Shown in pieces: positions 57,596 through 64,000 of a stretch of 64,000 nucleotides of DNA (positions within the stretch are counted from its first letter, which is position 1; every line of letters begins with the position of its first letter). The stretch is taken from positions 62,001 to 126,000 of the forward strand of contig NZ_FNQB01000001.1 of assembly GCF_900107455.1 (NCBI RefSeq), in the 5' to 3' direction. The DNA is from Asanoa ishikariensis (GTDB lineage: Bacteria > Actinomycetota > Actinomycetes > Mycobacteriales > Micromonosporaceae). The notes beneath the pieces were generated by a model. That model ran no database searches and had not been told where the DNA came from. It saw only the letters and a list, made by a program, of their open reading frames with translations. Made by a program: the position numbers and the translations under genes.

Positions 57596-58252
57596 ATGTC
57601 ACGTCGTCTGGTCAGCCTGACCCTGGACACCCTGGAAGACCTGCCGCGCCCATGCCGGCAATGCGTCTACTGGGAGCTAGACCCCGTCTCCGCCGAGCGC
57701 GCCTGCGCTGCCGGGGACCCCGGCCTGGAGAAGGAGGCCTGGGTCTCACAGACCCTCCTCGAATGGGGCTCCTGCGGCAAGCTGATCTACGTAGACGGCA
57801 TGCCGGCCGGCTTCGTCATGTTCGCCCCGCCGGCCTACGTGCCCCGCTCGATGGCGTTCCCAACCTCACCGGTCTCGGCCGACGCCGCCTTGCTGATGAA
57901 CGCCCACGTGGTGACCGCCTTCGCCGGCGGCGGACTGGGCCGCATGCTCGTCCAGGGCGTGGCCCGCGACCTCGTCAAACGCGGCGTAAAGGCGATCGAG
58001 GCCTTCGGCGACGCGAAGTTCGGTGACGCCCCCGAGGAGCCGGGCTGCCTGGCCCCGGTCGATTTCTTCTTGTCCGTCGGCTTTAAGACCGTTCGTCCGC
58101 ATCCACGCTATCCGCGCCTGCGCCTCGAACTCCGCACCGCGCTCTCGTGGAAGTCCGACGTCGAATACGCCCTGGAGAAGCTCCTCGGCTCGATGAGCCC
58201 GGAAAACATCCTCCGCCCAGTCCGCCCAGCAACAAGGGCGAGCCAAAGCTAA
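57596..58252 (+). CDS. GNAT-like protein (Rv3916c-type)
   Basis: 218 residues from the ATG at 57596. N-terminal Cys-containing segment LPRPCRQCVYWELDP, then LLEWGSCGKLIYVDGMPAGF. An acetyl-CoA-like loop AFAGGGLGRMLVQGVARDL lies near residue 110. The C-terminus reads FFLSVGFKTVRPHPRYPRLR. The same gene lies between cwlM and parB in mycobacteria (Rv3916c), which supports the assignment by position. Function is not established. Divergent from the aminotransferase, with 264 bp between them. Confidence 0.82.
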   Translation: MSRRLVSLTLDTLEDLPRPCRQCVYWELDPVSAERACAAGDPGLEKEAWVSQTLLEWGSCGKLIYVDGMPAGFVMFAPPAYVPRSMAFPTSPVSADAALLMNAHVVTAFAGGGLGRMLVQGVARDLVKRGVKAIEAFGDAKFGDAPEEPGCLAPVDFFLSVGFKTVRPHPRYPRLRLELRTALSWKSDVEYALEKLLGSMSPENILRPVRPATRASQS

Positions 58253-58655
58253 AGCCGAAGATCAAGAATCTGTCCCGGGTCCGCCGGGGGCGCGACCGTC
58301 GCTCCCGCCGGGGACCGGGCCGGGCCCAAGGGGGCCCGTCCCTGCCAGGCCCGCGGCACACAACCTGAGAGCCCCGTCCTCGTCGCTGAGGGGTTCGCCG
58401 GCAACCCAGAAGTTCCCGTCCGTGCCGGGCTCGCGACGAAGCTAGGGAGCGCCAGCCGCCACCACGTCGCGCAAGCGCGCGCCGTCGACGGTCGCGGTTC
58501 AGGCCGGTCGAGCGTCAACGGTCTTGAGGGCGTCCGTCGTCGGGTTCCACGGCGGTCGAGCGGAGTCAACCGCCTACGGTGCGCCGGCCTCCAGCGCGGC
58601 GCGCGGGCGCCCGTCGATCGTCGGGTTCCAGCCCGGGCGAGCGGGCGTCGATTGC
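58253..58655. repeat. Intergenic region with imperfect tandem repeats
   Basis: 400 bp between two convergent genes. A 7-bp hairpin CGGGCCC-AAGG-GGGCCCG (58321-58338) is followed by a stretch similar to that after the hairpin at 29286. From about 58480 to 58690, three imperfect units of 70-80 bp (each containing a form of GTCGTCGGGTTCCA or GTCGCGGTTCAGG, then GGTCGAGC) run into the 3' end of cwlM. No gene seen. Confidence 0.55.
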
Positions 58656-59834
58656 CTAGAGAGCGCCGGCCGCCAGCGCCGCCCGGAGTTCGCGGACGTC
58701 AATCGACCCGGTAGGCACGTCCTGGTCGATCGGGTAGTACATCCGCTGCACCGCGGCCACCACCGCCTCGACCACCTGGTCCCGGAACCGCGGGTCGACC
58801 AGCTTCGCCCGGTCGAGGGGGGAGGTCAGGTAGCCGACCTCGACCCGTACCGCCGGCATCTTGGTCAGCCGCAGCAGTTCCCACGTCTTGGCGTGCGTCT
58901 GGCAGTTGCGCAGCCCGGTCCGCACGACGATCTCGCGCTGCACCAGACCGGCCAGCCGCTCGCCCACCGTCGACGCGGCGCCGTGGTCGGTGCCGTAGTG
59001 GTACGTCGCCACCCCGTCGGCCTCCGGGTTGACGTGGCCGTCGATGTGCAGCGAGATGAACAGGTCGCCGCCGAGCTCGTTGGCGAGCTGGGCCCGCTCG
59101 AGGTCTGTCAGCTCACCAGCAGGCGCCGGGCCGCGAGTCAGGTGGACCCGCATCCCGGCGGCGGCGAGCCGGCCTTCGAGGCGGGCCGCCATGTCGTACG
59201 CCAGCTCCGCCTCGGTCCACCGCAGCTCGCCCTCCGGCACGACGAAGCCCGGGTCCGGACCGCCGTGGCCCGGGTCGACGATCACGGTCTTGCCGACCAG
59301 GTTGGGGCCGGAGTGCCGGAAGGCGTCGGACTCGCGCAGCCACTGCGGGCGTCCGCCGGTCACCTTGCGGCCGAGCCGGCGCAGCGCGTGCATGGTCTGG
59401 GGTCCGCAGGCGCCGTCGGGTGCGAGCCCGACCTCACGCTGGAACTGGGCCACCGCGCGGGCCGTGCGGGCGCCGTAGACGGAGTCGGCGCGCCCGACGT
59501 CGTACCCCATCTCCAGAAGTCGCTCCTGGAGGGTTCGCACGTCTTCGCCGATCAGCGGCTCGGGGATGGCCTGGTAGAGGGTGCGCGAGCCGAGCCGCCA
59601 GCGGGCCGCGACCAGCGCCCGCCAGGTCTCCGCGCCCACCGCGCCGTCGCTGCTGAGACCGCGGCTCTGCTGGAAGGCCCGCACCGCCTGCTCGGTGGCG
59701 TCGTCAAAGTCGCTGGACTCGAACTCCGAACCCGACGAGGTGGCGTGTGCGCCCGGGATCAGCCCGAGGCCGACGAGGATGCCACGGATCTCGGTAACCG
59801 CGGGACCACGGTCTCCACGTCGGACAACACGCAC
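58656..59834 (-). CDS. cwlM: N-acetylmuramoyl-L-alanine amidase-like protein CwlM
   Basis: 392 residues from a GTG with GGAGGAGG 7 bases before. Two peptidoglycan-binding domains (about 5-75 and 95-155: RAFQQSRGLSSDGAVGAETW, AQFQREVGLAPDG) precede an Amidase_3 domain (about 180-375). Candidate zinc ligands are in DPGHGGPDPG, the Glu of TEAELAYD, and SLHID; the catalytic Glu is in RVEVGYLTSP. No signal peptide. In mycobacteria CwlM is a cytoplasmic regulator of MurA, phosphorylated by PknB, rather than a hydrolase; the same place beside trxA and the missing signal suggest that role here. The C-terminal VPTGSID offers possible phosphosites. Confidence 0.9.
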   Translation of the reverse strand: MRVVRRGDRGPAVTEIRGILVGLGLIPGAHATSSGSEFESSDFDDATEQAVRAFQQSRGLSSDGAVGAETWRALVAARWRLGSRTLYQAIPEPLIGEDVRTLQERLLEMGYDVGRADSVYGARTARAVAQFQREVGLAPDGACGPQTMHALRRLGRKVTGGRPQWLRESDAFRHSGPNLVGKTVIVDPGHGGPDPGFVVPEGELRWTEAELAYDMAARLEGRLAAAGMRVHLTRGPAPAGELTDLERAQLANELGGDLFISLHIDGHVNPEADGVATYHYGTDHGAASTVGERLAGLVQREIVVRTGLRNCQTHAKTWELLRLTKMPAVRVEVGYLTSPLDRAKLVDPRFRDQVVEAVVAAVQRMYYPIDQDVPTGSIDVRELRAALAAGAL

Positions 59835-59921
59835 GGACTACCTCCTCCGGGTGACACAAGCCGCGCTTCCGGAGCCTATCGTGGCCGCCTGGCCAGGGCC
59901 GGAAGGATCGTGAGACGAAGA

Positions 59922-59953
59922 ACGCCCCCGCACCCGGGTGGATGCGGGGGCGT
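59922..59953 (-). terminator. Hairpin between trxA and cwlM
   Basis: A perfect 11-bp stem ACGCCCCCGCA/TGCGGGGGCGT with a 10-base loop. It would end the leftward sigM-trxB-trxA transcript before cwlM, which then needs its own promoter in 59835-59921. Confidence 0.75.
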
Positions 59954-59959
59954 GTGAAG

Positions 59960-60124
59960 CAGGGCCTGTCCTGCCGATCAACGCGGCCTGCGACGGGCCC
60001 AGCCGCCGCCTAGCGGCGCCCCGGGATCACCGAGATACAACACCGGTATCCCGGCAATCCGGGCCACCACCAGACGACACCTGGACTCCGTCTCGTCTCA
60101 CGTTGATCGGCAGGACAGGCCCTG
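59960..60124. repeat. 165-bp element with 24-bp perfect terminal inverted repeats
   Basis: The arms at 59960-59983 and 60101-60124 are perfect complements (each contains CTGTCCTGCCGATCAACG). The 117-bp interior has a small CGCCGC/GCGGCG hairpin and no reading frame. The element starts 2 bp after the trxA stop. No clear target duplication is visible. Part of the arm recurs at 20183-20197 and part of the interior at 50534-50567, so it belongs to a short dispersed family (MITE-like or an extended terminator). Confidence 0.8.
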
Positions 60125-60126
60125 GC

Positions 60127-60450
60127 TCAGAACGCGGCCTCGATGAGCTTGACAAGGTCACCCTTGGGTCGGGCGCCGGCTACCGACTGCACGGGCTCGC
60201 CGCCCTTGAACACGGTGAGTGTCGGCACCGACATCACCCGGTAGGCGCGTGCCGTCTCCGGGTTCTCGTCGATGTTGAGCTTGACGATCCGAACCTTGTC
60301 GCCCATCTCCGCGGCGATCTCTTCGAGCAGCGGCTCGACCTTGCGGCACGGCGCGCACCACTCGGCCCAGAAGTCAACGAGCACGGGCGTGTCCGCCTGC
60401 AGGACATCGTTGACGAAGTTGGCGTCCGTCACCGACTTGGTCGCTCCCAC
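60127..60450 (-). CDS. trxA: Thioredoxin
   Basis: 107 residues from the GTG at 60450, placed by the strong GGAGGAGGG 8 bases before it; upstream in-frame codons are not needed. Active site WCAPC near residue 32, cis-Pro in VPTLTVFKGG. It reduces protein disulfides with electrons from TrxB, encoded 99 bp upstream. Corresponds in position to mycobacterial trxC. Confidence 0.96.
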   Translation of the reverse strand: MGATKSVTDANFVNDVLQADTPVLVDFWAEWCAPCRKVEPLLEEIAAEMGDKVRIVKLNIDENPETARAYRVMSVPTLTVFKGGEPVQSVAGARPKGDLVKLIEAAF

Positions 60451-60549
60451 TTGAAAACCCTCCTCCGGGCCAACGAATGCTGAATCGAGTATGTAGTTTC
60501 CGGGAACGCCCGGCGGCATGTCGTGTCCGGACTCACGCCCGGCCGAAGA

Positions 60550-61503
60550 TCAGACCTCGATCGCGGCGATGAACCGCTCGGCGTCGAGTGCCGCCGAAGT
60601 GCCGGTGCCGGCAGCGGTGATCGCCTGCCGGTAGATGTGGTCGACCAGGTCGCCGGCCGCGAACACGCCGGGAAGGCTGGTGTGCGTGGTCGGCGCGGAC
60701 ACCTTGACGTAGCCGTTCTCGTCCATGTCGACCTGGCCGCGGAACAGCTCGCTGCGGGGGTCGTGGCCGATCGCCACGAACACGCCGGCCACCGCGAGCT
60801 CCTTGGCCTCGCCGTTGTGGACGTTGTGCAGCTTCACGCCGGTGACCTTGCCGTCCGCACCGAGCACCTCGGTGACGATCGAGTTCCACTCGACCTTGAT
60901 CTTCGGGTTGGTCAGCGCGCGCTGCGCCATGATCTTGCTCGCTCGGAACGAGTCGCGGCGGTGGACGATCGTCACGCTGGCGGCGAACCGGGTGAGGAAG
61001 CTCGCCTCCTCCATCGCGGAGTCGCCACCGCCGACGACCACGATGTCCATGCCGCGGAAGAAGAAGCCGTCACAGGTGGCACACGACGAGACGCCGTGGC
61101 CGAGGTATTCCTGCTCGCCCGGCACGTTGAGCGGGCGCCAGGCCGAACCGGTGGACAGGATGACCGCCTTGGCCCGGTAGACCGTCTCGCCCACGTAGAC
61201 CGCCTGGGTCACGCCGGACCCGAGCTGCCCGCTGTCGACCAGCTCGACCCGGGTCACGTCGTCGGTCAGGAACTCGGCGCCGAACCGCTCGGCCTGCTTG
61301 CGCATGGCGTCCATCAGCTCAGGGCCCAGAATGCCGTCCGGGAAACCGGGGAAGTTCTCCACCTCGGTGGTGGTCATCAGCGCGCCACCCGATTGCACAC
61401 CCTCGATCACCAGGGGGTTCAGGTTGGCTCGGGCGGCGTAGACCGCAGCCGTGTAACCAGCCGGACCAGAGCCGATAATGATCAAGTTGCGGACGTCGTC
61501 CAC
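60550..61503 (-). CDS. trxB: Thioredoxin reductase
   Basis: 317 residues from a GTG with GGGAGA before it. FAD motif [19 protein letters not shown], redox motif CATC near residue 141, NADPH motif [16 protein letters not shown], and C-terminal [19 protein letters not shown]. It passes NADPH electrons to thioredoxin. It lies between the anti-sigma gene and trxA, as in mycobacteria, suggesting control of redox genes by SigM. Confidence 0.97.
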   Translation of the reverse strand: MDDVRNLIIIGSGPAGYTAAVYAARANLNPLVIEGVQSGGALMTTTEVENFPGFPDGILGPELMDAMRKQAERFGAEFLTDDVTRVELVDSGQLGSGVTQAVYVGETVYRAKAVILSTGSAWRPLNVPGEQEYLGHGVSSCATCDGFFFRGMDIVVVGGGDSAMEEASFLTRFAASVTIVHRRDSFRASKIMAQRALTNPKIKVEWNSIVTEVLGADGKVTGVKLHNVHNGEAKELAVAGVFVAIGHDPRSELFRGQVDMDENGYVKVSAPTTHTSLPGVFAAGDLVDHIYRQAITAAGTGTSAALDAERFIAAIEV

Positions 61504-61623
61504 TGCCGTCTCCCGAAGTTATGGCGTTGCTCGCACCAGGAAGAACGTCATGGTACGAGCCAAGGATTCCCGTGGGTGGACAACCTCACGCCGCGCGTCC
61601 GGTCTGTCCGGGGCTGTTGCTGG

Positions 61624-62625
61624 TCAGCCTACTCGGGCGCGGAACAGCTCGTCTGTGCCGCCCGGTCCGCAATCGGGGCCGACCGCCCAGCCCCAACGGA
61701 CCCCGGCGGAGTCCGTGAAGAACACCATCACCGCGGGGCGTCCCTGGTACGAGGCGAAGTCGGCGGCCGACACCGTGATCGGCCCCTGTCCGTGTGCCTG
61801 TGCGATCGCGTCGACGCAGACGGCCAGCGCCGCCGCCGCGTCGAGCCGGAGCAACTCGGGTTCGACGGCCTTGGCGTTCGCGCGCTCCGGTTGGTCACCC
61901 TGTGCCGACATCACGCCCGGGCTCGGCGACGACACCTGCGCGCGTGTGGAGCCGCCGGCGAGACCGCCGCCGACGGCGGCGCCGTTGTAGTCGCGCCCGG
62001 TGGCGTAGCGCGGGATGGCGAGCGCCGCGTCTCCCCCGGCCGCGTTCGGTGCCTGGGCCGCGCTGTCGGCGGCCCCGGCTGTGGTCTCGGCGGAGTTTGT
62101 GCCGGTGCCGACCGACTGGTTGATCCACAGTCCGGCGAACGCCGCCACGGCCACCGCGACCAGCACGGGCGCCGCCCAGGCCAGCCAACGCGGCCGCTGC
62201 CGGCCCCCGCGGGGCCGACTAGCGGGCCGGGGACCGGCTTCGGGCCGCCGCCCGCCCGGCGCACGGTTCTCCCGCGCCGGCCCAGCGCGAAGCCCGGCGG
62301 ACCGCAGCTCGGTGGAGTCCGTGGCCGCGGAACTGGCCGGAGACGTGGGCGCGGCCGGGGACGTCGCCTCAGACCCGGCCTGAGACGTTGCGGGCAGCGC
62401 GGCCAACAGTCGCAGCAACACGTCGTCGGGCATGGGCTCGGCGGTCTGCTCCGCGAAGATGGCGAGGTCATCGGCCGTCGCCTCGAGCGCCGCCAGCAGC
62501 AGATCGTGCTCCCGGGCCCAGTCGGGATCGGTGGCCACCAACGCCGCCACCCGTTCGTGCTCGGGAGTGCCGACGAGCGCGCCGCCGATGTAGTCGGCCA
62601 GCAGATCGAAGTCAGGCTCGCTCAT
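61624..62625 (-). CDS. Membrane-bound anti-sigma-like partner of SigM
   Basis: 333 residues, ATG overlapping the sigM stop by 4 bp. Residues 1-75 form a cytoplasmic domain (EPDFDLLADYIGGALVGTPE, VAALVATDPDWAREHDLLLA) like the N-termini of anti-sigma proteins, without a zinc motif. A Pro/Ala-rich linker, a membrane helix near 152-170 (LAWAAPVLVAVAVAAFAGLW) and an extracytoplasmic domain with two Cys (AVCVDAI, GPDCGPGG) follow. Matches the position of Rv3912 in mycobacteria. It likely holds SigM inactive until an envelope or redox signal. Confidence 0.82.
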   Translation of the reverse strand: MSEPDFDLLADYIGGALVGTPEHERVAALVATDPDWAREHDLLLAALEATADDLAIFAEQTAEPMPDDVLLRLLAALPATSQAGSEATSPAAPTSPASSAATDSTELRSAGLRAGPARENRAPGGRRPEAGPRPASRPRGGRQRPRWLAWAAPVLVAVAVAAFAGLWINQSVGTGTNSAETTAGAADSAAQAPNAAGGDAALAIPRYATGRDYNGAAVGGGLAGGSTRAQVSSPSPGVMSAQGDQPERANAKAVEPELLRLDAAAALAVCVDAIAQAHGQGPITVSAADFASYQGRPAVMVFFTDSAGVRWGWAVGPDCGPGGTDELFRARVG

Positions 62626-63329
62626 GACACCCCCTCCCCGCTGCTGTCAGGCACCGGACTGCCCGACACTGATCGGACGTCACGGCCGGTCGACCGGTTC
62701 CGTGCGGTGGCCGACGGCACGCCGGCGCCGCCGCCACCCGGTCGCAGGTGCCCCAGCAGCATCGCCAACCGGGCCCGGCCCCGCGAGCACCGGCTCTTCA
62801 CCGTGCCCTCGGCGACCCCGAGCAGCACGGCCGCCTCGGCCACCGGATAGCCCTGCACGTCGACCAGCAGCAGCGCGGCCCGCTGGTCCTCGGGCAGGCG
62901 AGCCAGCGCCTGGCGGACGACGAGCGCGGTGTCATGGTCGGTCACCGGGGCAGCCGGCTCGACACCGCCAGGCCGGTCGGGATCGCCGTGGCCGTCGGGC
63001 AGCGGCACGGTCGGATGCGCCTGGCGCCGGCGGATCCGGTCCAGGCAGGAGTTGACCACGATCCGGTGCAGCCAGGTGGTGACCGCGGCGTCGCCACGAA
63101 AGCGCGGTGCCGCCCGGTGCGCCGAGAGCAGCGCGTCCTGAAGGGCGTCGGCCGCGTCCTCCCGCTCGCCCAGCGTGCGCAGGGCGACCGCCCAGAGTCG
63201 ATCACGGTGCCGGCGGAAAAGCTCGGCGAACGCATCCGGGTCGCCCGCGACGTGGGCGCGCAGAAGCGCCTCGTCGTCTGGTGCGTCGAGGGGTTCAGGG
63301 TCGGCGGGGTCGCGCCGGCCGGCGGTCAC
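62622..63329 (-). CDS. sigM: ECF RNA polymerase sigma factor SigM
   Basis: 235 residues from a GTG. Region 2: DPDAFAELFRRHRDRLWAVA, DAADALQDALLSAHRAAPRF. Region 4: LPEDQRAALLLVDVQGYPVA, VAEGTVKSRCSRGRARLAML. The C-terminal 45 residues are a Gly/Ser/Arg-rich tail. Position next to trxB/trxA and the anti-sigma gene identifies it with mycobacterial SigM, which responds to late-stage or envelope cues. It is coupled by ATGA overlap to its partner. Confidence 0.9.
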   Translation of the reverse strand: MTAGRRDPADPEPLDAPDDEALLRAHVAGDPDAFAELFRRHRDRLWAVALRTLGEREDAADALQDALLSAHRAAPRFRGDAAVTTWLHRIVVNSCLDRIRRRQAHPTVPLPDGHGDPDRPGGVEPAAPVTDHDTALVVRQALARLPEDQRAALLLVDVQGYPVAEAAVLLGVAEGTVKSRCSRGRARLAMLLGHLRPGGGGAGVPSATARNRSTGRDVRSVSGSPVPDSSGEGVS

Positions 63330-63371
63330 GGCTGCACCTTATCGTCGCGGCGCTATCTCCGCGTGACCAGC

Positions 63372-64000
63372 TCAGCCCCGTGCCTGGACCGTGATCTCCT
63401 GGATCTCGAGCCGCATCCGACCGTCCGAGGTGGTCGGCAGCTTCGTGAACCAGATCAGCAGGTACTGGTGCTTCACGTCCGGCGGGAAACCCTGGAACGT
63501 CAGCGTGGTCGCCTCGTGGTTCTCGAACGGCTCGCCGATGCGGGTCTTGTAGTCGGAGACGATCTTCCGGTCGCCGGCGGCGGTGCTGCCGGGGTCGCCC
63601 TGGCCGCTGAACAGCGCGGCCGACGCGCCGGTCGCCGACAGGTTGACCTGCACCGAGCTGACATCGGTCGGCTCGGCAAGCTTGATCAGCACGCCCATGC
63701 CCGACTTGTCGCCGAACGGCAGGTTCCTGTAGGTGTCGCTCTCCCAAGCCGTGTCGCGCTTGCCGTCGACCATCAGCGGGGCGTCGCTGAGCTCGGTGCG
63801 GTCGCCCTCGGGGTCGACGATGCGGACCTGGTCGCGGGTGAGCGCGACCGCCTTCGGCGCGGCCGGGGCGGTGCTCCCACCGGAGGGCTCGTTGGTGGCG
63901 GTCGCCGCGACACCCGGCCCGGGTGCGGCACCGTCGTCGGTGTCGCCGCGGTCGGCCAGCACGCGGATGCCCAGCAACAGGCCCACGGTGGCGACGATCA
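63372..64000 (-). CDS. C-terminal part of a membrane protein (kinase-like/MurJ-linked), cut by window edge
   Basis: 209 codons visible; the frame is open to the right edge, so the start is missing. The first residues (IVATVGLLLGIRVLA) are the end of a membrane helix. A linker follows, then an extracytoplasmic beta-sandwich-like domain (VRIVDPEGDRTELSDAPLMV, TAWESDTYRNLPFGDKSGMG, TLTFQGFPPDVKHQYLLIWF) similar to galactose-binding folds. In actinomycetes the gene upstream of sigM is murJ or a pseudokinase with such a domain, which bears on peptidoglycan precursor export. That identity is inferred from position. Confidence 0.65.
   Translation of the reverse strand, partial: IVATVGLLLGIRVLADRGDTDDGAAPGPGVAATATNEPSGGSTAPAAPKAVALTRDQVRIVDPEGDRTELSDAPLMVDGKRDTAWESDTYRNLPFGDKSGMGVLIKLAEPTDVSSVQVNLSATGASAALFSGQGDPGSTAAGDRKIVSDYKTRIGEPFENHEATTLTFQGFPPDVKHQYLLIWFTKLPTTSDGRMRLEIQEITVQARG

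Overview
The window is the replication-origin region of a high-GC actinomycete chromosome. The order sigM - anti-sigma - trxB - trxA - cwlM - GNAT - parB - parA - rsmG - jag - yidC - yidD - rnpA - rpmH - dnaA - oriC - dnaN - gnd - recF - dciA - gyrB - gyrA - DUF3566 - tRNA-Ile - DLW-39 - tRNA-Ala is the conserved actinobacterial origin backbone. The 6-phosphogluconate dehydrogenase between dnaN and recF, the sequence of the ParA core and a chaplin-like gene suggest a sporulating member of the Micromonosporaceae. The family assignment is an inference from remembered gene order, not a database match.

Layout. 1-2.7 kb: a chaplin-like repeat protein (cut by the left edge) and a secreted unknown. 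2.8-13.6 kb: metabolic genes (biotin carboxylase, rhodanese, a predicted exported PLP enzyme, SGNH hydrolase), a SigE-type sigma factor with its membrane partner, proS, a CBS protein, SufE, a DsbA-like protein and YbaK. 13.8-21.8 kb: small regulator-led units (SDR/SnoaL-like with a divergent MerR; PadR with an ABC exporter; MscS; DinB with a divergent ArsR). 22.0-33.3 kb: tRNA genes, gyrA, gyrB, dciA, recF, gnd and dnaN, all read leftward away from oriC. 33.4-34.1 kb: oriC with many DnaA boxes. 34.1-36.2 kb: dnaA with an exceptionally long linker. 36.8-48.0 kb: rpmH to parB and a HIT-like gene, read rightward. 48.1-54.5 kb: a gene-poor tract. 54.5-64 kb: GNAT, Ddl, an aminotransferase, a second GNAT, CwlM, thioredoxin system, SigM with its anti-sigma factor, and the tail of a membrane protein cut by the right edge.

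The most unusual part is 40.5-54.5 kb, the chromosome-segregation locus. The parA reading frame is 1733 codons long: about 1300 codons of Ser/Gly/Arg/Ala-rich repetitive sequence run in frame into a normal ParA ATPase, starting from a good ribosome-binding site directly after rsmG. Four intact 14-bp parS cores lie at 44.5, 44.8, 46.9 and 54.5 kb. Seven near-parS sites, most sharing the same substitution in one half-site, lie across 48.1-51.5 kb in DNA that otherwise lacks recognisable genes. That tract also holds a fragment of an rbpA-like gene and an 11-copy tandem array of 75-82 bp units built from palindromes. Together these suggest an enlarged centromere-like region with an unusual ParA. 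Function is not shown by the sequence.
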